Part shown: piece after piece, positions 25,500 through 36,500 of the stretch
How the letters are laid out: each line of letters opens with the position of its first letter
Position numbering within the stretch: position 1 is the stretch's first letter
NCBI GenBank assembly: GCA_002007465.1
Contig: LNAC01000102.1
Location: forward strand, 3,727,298-3,791,297
DNA length: 64,000 nt
Reading direction: 5' to 3'
From: Ailurus styani
Lineage: Eukaryota; Chordata; Mammalia; Carnivora; Ailuridae
Translations under genes and position numbers: made by a program
The notes under the pieces: generated by a model
Databases searched by the model: none
Seen by the model: the letters and a program-made list of their open reading frames with translations, nothing else
Told to the model about the DNA's origin: nothing

Positions 25500-26800
25500 C
25501 ACTCAAGTCAATTAAACAAAATTTGCTGAGTCCCTACCATGTGGATGATGATCTGCTAGGTACTGACAGGGAGGGAGATGAAGATGAGTAAATAAGACAT
25601 GGTCCCTGAGCCCAAAGAGCATAATCTCAGTGAGAGAGACATCATGCAGCTCATAGACTGTTTTATGGGACACAGTGTAATAAGTTCTAGAGTAGCATGG
25701 AGAAGAAATAATTGAGCCTAATTTTAGTACTCTATGGATGCCTTTCAATAGAGAATGTGTTTGGAATGCCTGAGTGGCTCAGTCTGTCTTTGGCTCAGGT
25801 CCTGATCTCAGGGTCCTGGGATTGAGCCCTGCATCAGTCTTCCTGTTCAACTGGGAGCCTGCTTCTCCCCCTGCTCATGCTCTCTGCTCTCTCTCTCTCT
25901 GTCTCCCTCTTTCTCATTCTCTCTCTCTCTCCATGCCCCTTGTTCTCTCTCTCTCTCTCTCTCTCAAATAAATAAATACAATCTTTAAAGAAATAGAGAA
26001 TGCATTTGAGCTGGCTTTGAAAGATGGGGGCATAAGCAGTCAATAAGCAGAAGATAGAAGTTGCATGTTGGGCTAAAGCCATAGAAGTCTGAATGAAGTA
26101 CATGTTGTACTTAAGGAGAGATAGGCCTTGGTTTAGTGAGACTAGAGGATACAATATTGGCCAAGGGGGGAATGGTGGCAGGAATAACAAATGATAAAGT
26201 ACTTGGGGAATGGAGGGGGTAGATTGTGGAGGGTCTTAAATGCCATTCTAAAGAACTGGACCTTCTTCAGTGGGCAGTGCAGCCCATCAAGGGATTTTTA
26301 GTGAAGAACAACAGATATAGAATGATTCCCTTAAAAATAAAAATGTGGTTGAGGAGACATCTCCTCCTTTTCCTCTTGCCCCAACATATCCCTCCCCAAA
26401 ATTTCTCCTTCCTTTCCTCACACATACCCAGAAAACCATTTCAGCAATATAGGAAGGGAGACAGGAAGGGTATGCCTGCCACGGGAATAAGAATGTGGTG
26501 GAAACAAAATGTATATGGGATTCAAGCCACCAGGAGTTGGTGACTGGGTGTGAGGGGAAGGTATTGGGATTGCTGGGTTTTCTGGCATACAAGATGCATG
26601 ATAAGTGTTTATGAATCTGACTAGGATAGAGAGCCCAGGAGGAAAGGCAGATTTGGAAGGAGAGAATGACTCTGGTTTGGACACATTTAATTAGTGACCA
26701 AGTTGGGATATTGATGTGTAGAACTCAAAGCTATGTCTCAGGTGATCACGGAAGCCATGGGAGAAAATGAGTTCCCTTGAGGAGAGGCAGAGGAGGGTGG
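25500..26800 (+). repeat. Old unnamed interspersed repeat, interrupted by a SINE
   Basis: It begins 'TTTGCTGAGTCCCTACCATG', continues with 'GGTCCCTGAGCCCAAAGAGC' and, after the SINE, 'GATTGTGGAGGGTCTTAAAT'. This text belongs to a widespread mammalian repeat that I recognise but cannot name. A related piece lies at 45020-45300. Confidence 0.4.
25764..25991 (+). mobile_element. CAN-SINE, sense
   Basis: The head 'GAATGCCTGAGTGGCTCAG' is followed by the body, a long (TC)n run and an AAATAAATAAA tail. The target duplication AATAGAGAATG(T/C)(G/A)TTTG is at 25747-25763 and 25992-26008 with two mismatches, so this is an older copy. Confidence 0.93.
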
Positions 26801-27289
26801 GCACAGGGAAAGAAGGACCATCCCGGGTCCCTGCTTACCTACTCAGCCTCACTTTCACCCTGCTTTCCCCTCCAAACTTCACTACTAATCTATCCCTTCC
26901 TCTTGGTCTCTCTTGCCTCCCAGCCTGCACAGGAGTAAGTTGATCAATGTGGCCGTGTGTCCCCAGAGCCTAGCAGGGTACCTACGGTCAAGCTCACCGA
27001 ATAAGTGGGAGAGTGAGATAAGGAGGCTGAGAATGCAAACTCCAGAGTCTTTATATTTAAAGTAGAGAGTGCAGACAAGAATAAGATGGAGTAAAGAAGA
27101 CTGAGAAAGTGGTCCTTGAGATAGAAGAAGAACCCGAAAAGGAAGCAGGCACACTGTGGAAGAGGAATGGAAAATGCCACTGGATTTGGAGAGAGCCAAG
27201 AGGCAACAGCCTGGAGAAAACCCCCTCCGAGGCAAATCCAGAGGCAGAAGCCAGACCATAGTGAGTCAGGAGTCACTGAGAATAGCGAT

Positions 27290-27483
27290 TGTAGAATATT
27301 CTGATAATATGCCTCATTAGCAAGGTCACACTAATTAAGAAAATTTATTGTAAAGTCCACATAAATCTACATGTGAATCTAACCTATTAGAGTCTGCTTG
27401 TAGCAATTTATTTAGTTACAGCAGCCATTTTGATTTTAATAATCTCTTTGACATTATATTTTCCAAATCATCTTATTCAACTC
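27290..27483. promoter_or_regulatory. Candidate conserved non-coding element (unproven)
   Basis: This AT-rich single-copy block with 'GGTCACACTAATTAAG', 'CAATTTATTTAGTTACAGC' and 'TTTTAATAATC' lies just upstream of a young SINE. It looks like a homeodomain-site cluster; inference only. Confidence 0.2.
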
Positions 27484-27497
27484 AGAAAATGTAATAG

Positions 27498-27699
27498 GGG
27501 TACCTGGGTGGCTCGGTGGGTTAAAGCCTCTGCCTTCAGCTCAGGTCATGATCTCAGGGTCCTGGGATAGAGGCCCACATCGGGCTCTCTGCTCAGCAGG
27601 GAGCCTGCTTCCTCTCCTCTCTCTCTCTCTGCCTGCCTCTCTGCCTACTTGTGATCTCTCTCTCTGTGTCAAATAAATAAATCTTAAAAAAAAAAAAAA
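27498..27699 (+). mobile_element. CAN-SINE, sense, young copy
   Basis: This is a full-length SINE with the 'GCCTGCCTCTCTGCCTACTT' body and a 15-A tail. The perfect 14-bp target duplication AGAAAATGTAATAG is at 27484-27497 and 27700-27713. Confidence 0.95.
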
Positions 27700-27835
27700 A
27701 GAAAATGTAATAGCTATTCTGTGTGTATAAATAAAAATACTGTAGCCAAAAATGTTTCTTCCAAGTACCACCTTAAAGTTATTTCATATTCTATTTAAAG
27801 TAACCATTAAAGCAGGTCAGAACTACCCAATTGCA

Positions 27836-27998
27836 CTTTTTTTTTCTTTTCTTTTTTTTTTGAAAGAGAGAGAGTGTACGGTGGGAAGGGGCAGAGGGAG
27901 AGGGAGAAAGAGAATCTTAAGCAGGCTCCACTGAGATCATGACCTGAGCCAAAATCAAGAGTCGGATGTTTAAACAACTGAGCCATCAAGGCACCCCC
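27836..27998 (-). mobile_element. CAN-SINE, antisense, shortened
   Basis: It has a T-run, then (GA)n, 'CAGGCTCCACTGAGATCATG' (internal deletion) and the reversed head 'TGAGCCATCAAGGCACCCC'. CAATTGCA flanks both ends. Confidence 0.9.
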
Positions 27999-28208
27999 CA
28001 ATTGCAGCTTTTAAATACATAGTAAAACACTTTCCTCTGAGTTTCAGAAATAACTAAGAACAAAGAGTTTGGCCTCAATAGTTGCTTCAATTTTCCATTT
28101 TCATGTTTTTTTCCCCGAACTCATCAAAAGTGTTTAGGCTTTTTCAGTTAGGTAACATCTGACCCAGTAGAGCCAAAGAGTGTTTCATAAATTTCTTTCT
28201 TTCCGCAG

Positions 28209-28267
28209 TTGCAAAAGGTATTTAAGAAACTTCCAGGATTCAAAGAAATCCATGTGCTAGGATTTAG
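28209..28267 (+). CDS. IMPG1: IMPG1 coding exon 8, SEA domain 1
   Basis: The exon is 59 nt, with acceptor 'tttctttccgcag|TTG' and donor 'TTTAG|gtaagt'. It reads LQKVFKKLPGFKEIHVLGF and ends with the first two bases of an Arg codon (phase 2). It continues the first SEA domain: a helix, then the strand 'GFKEIHVLGF'. The Lys before EIHVLGF and the Arg after it form a B-X7-B spacing of basic residues, the pattern described for RHAMM-type hyaluronan binding. That role is inference. Confidence 0.95.
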
Positions 28268-29887
28268 GTAAGTAAGAGAATCGGACTCTTCTCAATTTAA
28301 ATTACTTTCTCCCTCTCCTTTTTTAAAAGCAGTGTCATGGGGATTATAAGGTTCCTTTCCCCCAGTTGTTTAGCCGTGCCAGATCCTGGAAACTGAATAT
28401 ATTTCAGATAAAGGAATTGTCTAATTAGAACATGACTCTAGGTGATTTCTTAAGGGGTAACACAGAAGCTGTATTCCTTCCTCCCTCTGGAGTCAGAAAC
28501 ACTGCTCTCTGCAGAGAGCTCATCTGCTGTCCTTGGCAATGTTATTAACGAACCTCTTAGGAGGACACCTCAGTAGAGACAGGTCAAAAGTAGTACCAAT
28601 TAGTTACCCTAGTGTCTGATTGCCTGGTTCCCTGTTGAATGTTAAATATCATCATCACTGAAACAAATCAGGCTGACCCTAGGGAATCAGGTGAAACAAA
28701 TAGAAAGTAGTACCAATGGGGATAAGAAAGTTGAAAGAGTGGGGTAGAAAGGGACAGAAGTGAAAGCAATGCTTCCCAAAATATACCTTTTATTATCACT
28801 TTGACATCTGAACTGTAGTAATGCATTACCACACAAAAATTATTTAATTACAATTTTAAATGAAGGAAATGAAATTAAAGAATAGTGCCAAGCTAAAGCA
28901 GGGTCGAGTTACATTCCCATGGCTTCCCCACAAGTAGGCCTATATCCATTAGCATGTCAACACTCTAATCTGGGTGGGCATCATGATTTTTGGCAAGCAG
29001 TTTTGCATCCTCTAAGTTTTCATTCAAAACATCTATAGGCAGGGTCCTAATGTGATATTTTTTTAAATGTGCCACAAGGTATATGTCAGCCCTGGCGGGT
29101 CAGAATGAGATTCCCTGCCCCAAGGGGGATTTGTAAGGTGGATAGAGAAGGCCTCCCCCAAAGTACTTCCTGGCCCCTAAACTGTCTGTTGTCTTAAAGC
29201 TAGAAGGTCCCCAGAGCAAGTTTCCACACTCATGAGGAATAGCATCTGGGTGAACTCCACCAGTTTTTTCCTTTTGTTCAAAGCTATCAGGCCGCTCTGA
29301 TTTGTATGACTCCAGAGGAAGAAAGTATTGAAAAGTGAAAGTTATAAAAGATGAAACCCTTAATATGTACCGCAGCAGACTCATTTTTCTTTATTTCAAG
29401 ATGCTGCTCCACAATATTCCATGTGAAATCAGATGGATTAGAGAGAAATAAAAGGTGATAGTAGAATATTCTGCATACATAGCAAGGTCTTCTGGACAAG
29501 CCACTGCGCTAAAGAGCAGATGTTTCATTTAAAGCTGAAGGAAATGATACAAACAGTCCTCTTGGTGAATGTTCAAATTGCTCATTATGCCCTCCCTTCA
29601 AATAAATGAAAAACTAATAATAAAAAAAATCTATTTCAGAAGAAAACAAAAATGTTAGGATGATGAGATTTCCCAAGGTAAAAAGGGTATATCCACTGAA
29701 GCTGCATCTTTCCCATGTATTTGTCTCTGTAAGACTTTATTCTTATTTCTGCCAAAGATGCTTATAAAGTAAATTTGACCATATATTTCCAATGATTTCC
29801 ATTATGGAATGAATACTTAAGTCTCGCAGAAAACATGCTGACCCTGAATACTATAAACAGTATGCTTATGAGTGTGCCAAGCTTTTA

Positions 29888-30081
29888 TTTATTTATTTAT
29901 TTTTAAGATTTTATTTATCTACTTGACAGAGAGATCACAAATAGGCAGAGAGGCAGGCAGAGAGAGAGGAGGAAGCAGGCTCTCCACAGAGCAGAGAGCC
30001 CGATGCGGGGCTCGATCCCAGGACCCTGGGATCCTTAGCCGAAGGCAGAGGCTTAACCCACTGAGCCACCGAGGCACCCCA
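29888..30081 (-). mobile_element. CAN-SINE, antisense
   Basis: It is full length in reverse. The 17-bp target duplication AGTGTG(C/G)CAAGCTTTTA is at 29871-29887 and 30082-30098 with one mismatch. Confidence 0.94.
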
Positions 30082-31344
30082 AGTGTGGCAAGCTTTTAAT
30101 CATAACTAACAATGCTCAGAATATTGTAAAGTAAACTTAGTGTGAAGGAAATTGCTTTCTCATGGAGCCAGATCCCCTAAAATTCTATGAATCTCCTAAT
30201 ACTGTCTTTATGTCACCTCATTTGTATAAAACCTGATCTACAGTTTAATAAGTACATTTTTTATTAGTGACCTTATTTGATTCTCCCAACACAACTGGGA
30301 AGTTGGGAGGACATCTATTATTAACACAATTATAAGGACGAACAGAAAAAGATGCACTTTAAATTCTGCTTTATTTCTTACAGCAAATATGGGAAACTGT
30401 TAACAATCATTTAATCTGATTGGAGGGTATACTCTTTCAAAGGCTAGTTCATGAATGTCCCTAGCAGCTTAATTTGGGATAGCTGAGGACTGGAAACAAC
30501 CTAAATATCCATCCACAGAGCAATAGATAACACAAATTGTGGACTATTATTACCATAGACTACTACTCAGCAGAGGAGGGAACTAATAGAATACACAACA
30601 ATATGGGTTCACCTCAGAATAACTATGTTGAGTGAAGGAAACTGGTGGAAAAGGAGTGTATTATGATTCCATTTATATGTGACTCTAGAACACACAAAAC
30701 TAATCTATAATGACAGAAAACAGATCAGTAGTTGCTTGGGGAGGGTAAGACAGAAAGGATAGGAGGGAAGGGTTTCAAAGGAGCATGAGTAAACCTTTGG
30801 GAGGAATTAATTTGATTGTAGTAATGGTTGCATAGGTGTATAGTGGCAAACTTGGATCAAATTGTACACCTTCAACATGTGCAATTTGTTTCATGGCAAT
30901 TATATTTCAATGCAATATACATATTGTTTTTAATGAGCAGGACTAAGGTCTTGGCTCAGGGAGCCCTGCTTCTCTCCAAATTACAAGCCACTGCTGAAAG
31001 AAGCAGGAGGCAAGCCCTAAATGAATGTCTAGTTGATACAGAAGTCCTTCCCACAGAGCAGCCCCAATGAGAAAGTCATAGATTTTCCACAGAAGGAAAG
31101 TAGTATCAAAGTCTTTTTCAGTCATATTTTATCAAGGGATAAAAGTTAAATGAATTCATACTCCAAGCAGAAAGAGCAGCAACACAAATCCCATCACAGG
31201 TGTAGAATGTCTTTGCCAACAAATATCATCTGAATGTAAAAAGAGAAAGCTGAATATAGCTTCTAAACTCAATTCATGTATATGCCTGGAGGAGTCCAAA
31301 ATATTTGTCAGTCTGATGACCAAATGGCCACTTTTGAGGCTTGA

Positions 31345-31535
31345 GCAGGTAGTGGCATGGCCAATGGGCCCAAGCTTGAAGTCAAGCAGGACAGGGTTTG
31401 AATCCTGGCTCTGCCACCTTCCAGCTAACAACTTCCCCCACGTGTGTGTGTTCCTTTTTCTGTAAAATGGGGATTGTGTTGTTGAAAAGATTAAATGAGG
31501 ATGCATATACATTCCCTGGCGTGGACCACCCACTC
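31345..31535 (+). repeat. MIR, sense
   Basis: 'GGGTTTGAATCCTGGCTCTG', 'CCACCTTCCAGCTAACAACT' and 'TGTAAAATGGGGATTGTG' are clear MIR landmarks. Confidence 0.75.
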
Positions 31536-32096
31536 AGGAAACAGGTGTTTATTTTTCTTGCAACCTGTTCCATGATGAATTATACCATTCCCTCAAGGCT
31601 TACTGATTAAAGTAATTTGAAAAATAATCAGTCAACAAAACACCGGTCCCAGTGTCCAATCTTAAATAAATTACCTTCAGGATTAAATTAATCATTTAAT
31701 GCTACTCAGAGGGTGAGAAATTCATTTATAAAATACTTTCTTTAAAAACTTCCTGGCACCAGCACCACCCAAAATGTAAGATGTATATATTTGCCACCTC
31801 TTTGGGAAGAATATAAAGAAATCAAAGAGTTTACAAAGAGAACCAAAAGTACACGTTGAACACTACATCTGAGACAAATGATATACTATATGTTGGCTAA
31901 TTAAATTTAAATGTAAAAATTAAAATAAAAAGTATATACAATCTTTGAACTAAGATTGAATCCTAATCAGAAATATCATATAAATCTGTTTACTTCCTGA
32001 GATTCATATGGCTCTCAAAATTCCTATCAAAATTCTGATGGCAGTTTATTATTTCCTTCAAAGCTCTGGGCAAACTTGGGAGACGATGGAAAGAAA

Positions 32097-32150
32097 TCTC
32101 TTTCTCTCCCTCTCTCTCTTTCTCACTCTCTTTCTTTCTCTCTCTCTCTG
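32097..32150. repeat. CT-rich low-complexity run
   Basis: It is (TCTCTC/TTTC)n pyrimidine text about 90 nt before exon 9. Confidence 0.8.
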
Positions 32151-32238
32151 GTATATGAAATGATTCAGTAAATGTCTTAATAAATTTCATAAAAATCTTT
32201 CTCCCTTGCATGTTCCCATTGCATATGGTGAAATGAAG

Positions 32239-32259
32239 ACCAAAGAAAAGAAGAGATGG
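32239..32259 (+). CDS. IMPG1: IMPG1 coding exon 9, 21-nt microexon
   Basis: The exon is 21 nt, with acceptor 'ggtgaaatgaag|A' and donor 'GATGG|gtaatt'. It completes Arg, then encodes PKKRRD and two bases of Gly: RPKKRRDG, against human RPKKEKDG as I recall it. It joins exon 8 (phase 2) and exon 10 (phase 2) exactly, which no direct 8-to-10 junction would do with this sequence present in the protein. The acceptor is weak (A at -3). A pyrimidine-rich run ('tctttctcccttgcatgttccc') sits 18-45 nt upstream with no AG between. Skipping keeps frame and removes a basic loop of the SEA domain. Confidence 0.85.
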
Positions 32260-33635
32260 GTAATTTGTACTTTTCTAATGTTTTGAAATATAGTACCTTT
32301 TCTCACACTAATTTATATGCTGATCTTTTACAAATAATTTTTACCTACAAAGTCTGGTATAAACCAATGGCTTTTTATTGGTGTCTTATCTAAATGAGAG
32401 TAAGTGATCAGTTACTCAGTAGTAGAAAAAAACTCAAGTCAAAATCACCATGTGAGATAAGTATGTAAACAATTATTTGATCTGTGAAGTTATATTCTGT
32501 AAAACTCAAAATCTAACTAGAAAAACATAAAAACACATTTCTGTGCATGTTTTAACAATTTCTTAAATATCGTTTGTGATGGGGAATTGTCTGTCTGAAT
32601 GCACACTTGTACAAGCAGCCAACCTAAGTCTGGAATAAAGCAGAGAAACTAATTTGTTCCTTGGTTTCAAGGTCAGTTTGAATTGGGGCAGAGCCCACTA
32701 TATCTTGGAGAGCTCAGTGATAAGAATCCAGCTTTGGCTTCTCTAATTGACTAATGAAATAATGAACTGTAGACTCTGACTGATTGTGTAGCCTCAAGAA
32801 CTGCCAAGAGTACACATAATCAGTTTCTGTGCCTTTAAAACACTTTTGCATCCCTCTGTGTGGATTTATGGCATAAACTAAAAGGTAAACCTGATCCTAG
32901 AGGAAAGAGTTAAAGAGAATCCTATTTCATTTTTATATGCAAAAAGGCATCAAGTCAATAAATATGATAATAAATATGGTTAATTATATACTACTTCCCT
33001 TTCTCTTTTCTCACACCTTTCTTCTATGATGTTATCTTAATAGCCACTTGAGGGGAAAAATTATGTTTGATTTAGAATTTTGTTTTTTAATGAAAAAATA
33101 CTTCTTGAAAGAAGTAGAAGAAAAATAAACTTAAGAATTGAAACTTTGACTTGGTTACAATGTATACATACTACTGTCCCACTGCTGTATCCTATGCTGC
33201 TATTTCATAGACCCTCCTAAAGAAGGCTATTTGTAGAAAAAAGGACGATTCATCCTTCTTGTTGATTGGCACTTCATGACTTTACTTATAAGGCCACCAA
33301 AAACACTGGTGAAATATAGCAACTCTTGACAAATAATACTTTTTCGTAAAGAATAAAGTAAAACTCTGATCACTTGGTTCAGTTAGTAGCCTGTCTTCAA
33401 GCTGGACTTTACCCCCATCCTGTCATTCTGTCTAACAACTAAAATATATGTCCATTCTTCTTCCACATTTCAAATTTCTGATAAACAATTTAAACAAGTT
33501 TTGAAGTGGGATATTCTTTAAGAGCCCATCAGAAAAGAGGATGAAGCTGTCTGGACTCTTCACAGCAACATAATGACTCTCTTTGTAAAAATATAACAAT
33601 GGGTTTGGGTGGAATGTGTCCTCTGCTCTCTACAG

Positions 33636-33883
33636 TTCAAGCTCCATAGAGACACGACTTACGGCCATCTTTAAGAGAGACAGTGCAGAAGCAAAAAGCC
33701 CTGCAAGTGACCTCCTGTCTTTTGATTCCAACAAAATTGAAAGTGAAGGAGCCCCTCATGGAATGATGGAGGAGGACAAGCGACCAGAAATCTATCTCAC
33801 AGATGTAGACCTCAAAAAGCTGATCAGCAGAGCGCTAGAGGAAGACAAATCTTTGGATGTGGAAACAATTCAGTTCATTGATG
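33636..33883 (+). CDS. IMPG1: IMPG1 coding exon 10, end of SEA domain 1
   Basis: This 248-nt exon is the longest in the window, with acceptor 'ctgctctctacag|T' and donor 'GATG|gtcagt'. It completes Gly, then reads [35 protein letters not shown] and later '[20 protein letters not shown]', ending DVETIQFID. It finishes the first SEA domain ('[10 protein letters not shown]' strand) and moves into the acidic linker. It ends in phase 1. The upstream in-frame ATG at 33616 lies in the intron and is not a start; the open frame past 33883 is intron read-through. Confidence 0.96.
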
Positions 33884-36224
33884 GTCAGTTGGTGATTTCA
33901 TAGTTCTAGTTTTATCCTCATTCCGACAGCGACATTAGGAGGTGTCATTTCAACTTGGGCCTTACAGAGTCAGTCACTTCTGTGACAGGCACAACATGAA
34001 TGGTATCACTTCTCTTTCCTCACTCCAACCTGTGTCTCATTTGATGAGCCGTTGGTGCTACTTCATATCAATAATAGGTCTAGGAGAAGCACAGAGTTTC
34101 AGTTCAATAGTTAGCCACAGTTACCCTGTAGAGTCCAGGTGGAAAGAAGCACCCATGGACAGTTCTGTTCCATTGGCATAACCCAAACAGATTCCCTCAC
34201 TTAGTAAATTGGTTGAGTCCCAGAAGGAAACAGATGGCCATTCAAATTGGGAGAGCATGAGAAGAGTTTGATAAAGGGGCTGTTTATAGTTTTTCCCAAT
34301 ACACAAAAGAACTGGACAGTTCTCTGGTGCCAAAAGCAGCAGGGCCCCATTACTACCTCTAGGCATGAAGGGTTTGCCTGATGATCTAAGCCTTCCCAAG
34401 GCCATAGGGCAAAAAGCCATTGATATAGTCCATATAAGTCGACCTTGTAGGGCAGAGAATAGCAGGGACACAAGAGGGGAGTGGATTTAAAAAACTCAGC
34501 AAGATCATCAGGCACACTCAGGATTCTCAGAGGGTACCTGGAGGGACCCATGAACCTAGAACTCCTTGTTACGCCCAGCACTCTTAGCACGCTAGATGGA
34601 CACTAGAAATGCTATTTTAGTATGACATGGCATGAAACTGGCATTCTCTGCCAGTTCTGTTTCTCTGGTTTAGATAGGCAAACCCAACACTGGAAAATAT
34701 CAAAAGGTCTCTTGGGACAACATTCAGAGCAAGAGAATCTCCTAGATAAGAAAAGGTGAGTTTTAGACTCATCTTACTTAGATACCTTCTGGCACTCTGG
34801 ATTGTCTCTGTTCAACCTTCTGGGATATTCTGAGAATTGTGGTTCAGGATGGAAGTAGGATTCTGCAAATGGTCCTTGGCTCCAGTGTTTATGCTAGCAA
34901 TTTCTTTTTGTTAGCTTCATCATATCTTCATCTCCACAGGCCTAGCCAGTCAATTTGCCTGCCTGATCCAAATCTATACAATAAAACTAAGCACCCTAAA
35001 AATCCACTTTAATAACTATTCTTATCACATAAACATACAAATGTACCCCTTGCACCTGTCCTCCGATATATCATTCACATCAATGACCATTAGTTTATGT
35101 GATGCTGATTTCTTAATGATTTGCTATACCAGTCCTTAAAAACTGATTATTGCCACATTTTTCAACCCTGACTGTTTTAGTCCCCAACCACAAAAGAAAA
35201 AAAGGGAAAAAAAAGAAATATTCAAACCTTGTGATTTTTTACCTGCAGAATTTTTTGGGTCATTGCCGGGCTCCGATCCTGACTTCCACTCAGTGCTGCC
35301 TACACTCCTTGCTGATATCACAAAGGTAAGTGAGTTTGTTGTTCTTTTGTTTTTCAACTAGAAACAAGGCCTCAAAAGCTTACATCAAAAAAAATCAGTT
35401 TAAAGACTGAACAGAGCAAAATCTTCTTTGCAATGCTAATTACAATTTTTTTTCTGTCTTACAGGCAGTACTTTGTTGCCCACTTCTAGTTTCTGTGTTA
35501 ATAAAGTATGATACAACTTGCATTTCAAATATCCTAAAATTCAAAGTTTTCTTCAATGTTGTTAGATCTTTGTTTCAATTAGTGTCAGGATTTGCTTTTT
35601 TGATAAAACAAACACGTGTTCATGAACTGAAAAGAATACTTAAAGCAGAATATATAATTTAATATTGACTTTTAGAAATAAATATAAACATAAGCATACT
35701 TTATAAGTTTGTTCTTAAGTCTTAAGGTCTTACCTATATTTATTTATGAGGGTTTCATGTATTCAAAATAAAATAATAAATTCTGTAATAATTTTTATAT
35801 TTCATTTTAAAGTTATGTCCACTTAATTTATGCCAAAAGTTGTCACTGGGGTATTCATAAATGGAAGTGCTGGCTGAGCTCTATTCCTTCTTTAAATGAA
35901 AGAATTCATAAATTCAAACATAGTAGATAATTCAACGTATTTCAGTTATTGGTTAACCCTACCTAGGCAGACCAAGTTAGCCAAGAAGCCAATTAATCAT
36001 ACTTTGCCACTGTATCAATGCATGTTTTCCTTTCATGTCAAACTTCTATATCAGAACCTATATCAGAATCCATAGTAGAAAAAAGAAAAGAATCCATAGT
36101 AGATTCAAGTCAACTACAAAATGATTTGCTTAAATTTAAATAAAAGAAAAAATGCAGAGTGTAGCCCTTCTCACATACAGGGAGATGTCACTTCTCAACA
36201 TGTCTTTCTCAATTCATTCTTCAG
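33884..36224 (+). other. IMPG1 introns 10 and 11
   Basis: Intron 10 (33884-35248) contains a GC-richer block at 34120-34600 with overlapping antisense open frames that I cannot assign and suspect to be an old repeat. Intron 11 (35326-36224) is AT-rich with a small local duplication near 36060-36105. Confidence 0.75.
35249..35325 (+). CDS. IMPG1: IMPG1 coding exon 11
   Basis: The exon is 77 nt, with acceptor 'ttttttacctgcag|AA' and donor 'ACAAAG|gtaagt'. It reads (E)FFGSLPGSDPDFHSVLPT then LLADITK, aligning with the human stretch that follows TIQFTDE. It enters in phase 1 and leaves in phase 0. It lies in the linker between the first SEA domain and the mucin-like region and is less conserved than exons 3, 7 and 10. 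Confidence 0.9.
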
Positions 36225-36303
36225 GATGCTACTTTGAGTCCAGAACTTCCTCTTGGTCAATCCAGGCTTGAGACAGTGGACATAATAGGACACAGTATAC
36301 CTG
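36225..36303 (+). CDS. IMPG1: IMPG1 coding exon 12
   Basis: The exon is 79 nt, with acceptor 'tctcaattcattcttcag|GAT' and donor 'CCTG|gtgagt'. It reads DATLSPELPLGQSRLETVDI then IGHSIP and ends with one base of the next codon (phase 1). The human counterpart starts DATLSPELP and contains LETVD, so assignment is firm. It is Pro/Ser/Thr/Glu-rich, at the start of the mucin-like region. The frame runs on through the next 197-nt intron without a stop. Confidence 0.93.
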
Positions 36304-36500
36304 GTGAGTTTTTTACCAGAAAGTCATTGTTAGCTAGTTACATCTTCTATGAGGAATCCGTCTATGACACTACCTCAAAGACTAGTGGTAAAGTCATTCT
36401 CAACTCAGAAGGTTTCCTCACACCAGCATTTCTAACTGAAGAACAATCCATTGAACCACACTCAGTGTCCTTCCCTCCACTTTGGGCCCTAGGCCCACAG
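36304..36500 (+). other. IMPG1 intron 12 (197 nt, open in frame)
   Basis: This short intron has donor G|gtgagt, branch-point-like TTTCTAACTG near 36430 and acceptor cccacag. The exon 12 frame stays open through all of it and stops inside exon 13 in a shifted frame, because 197 is not a multiple of three. Confidence 0.75.

Larger units (their letters stand above)
21865..28208 (+). other. IMPG1 intron 7 (6.3 kb)
   Basis: It holds a 5'-truncated L1 with target duplication (22496-22692), L2-like sequence (22795-23120), a possible conserved non-coding block (23935-24240), a MIR-like segment (25060-25215), an old unnamed repeat (25500-26800), three CAN-SINEs and a second AT-rich candidate conserved block (27290-27483). 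23130-23930 and 24250-25050 are unassigned. Confidence 0.8.
28268..33635 (+). other. IMPG1 introns 8 and 9
   Basis: Intron 8 (28268-32238) holds a CAN-SINE (29888-30081), a MIR (31345-31535) and a CT-rich run (32097-32150). Intron 9 (32260-33635) has no recognisable repeat. The 21-nt exon 9 separates them and would be missed by open-frame searches. Confidence 0.8.

Noticed and set aside
33616..33635. ATG at 33616 in frame with exon 10
   Set aside because: It lies before the acceptor CTCTCTACAG and is intronic; the exon completes a split Gly codon.
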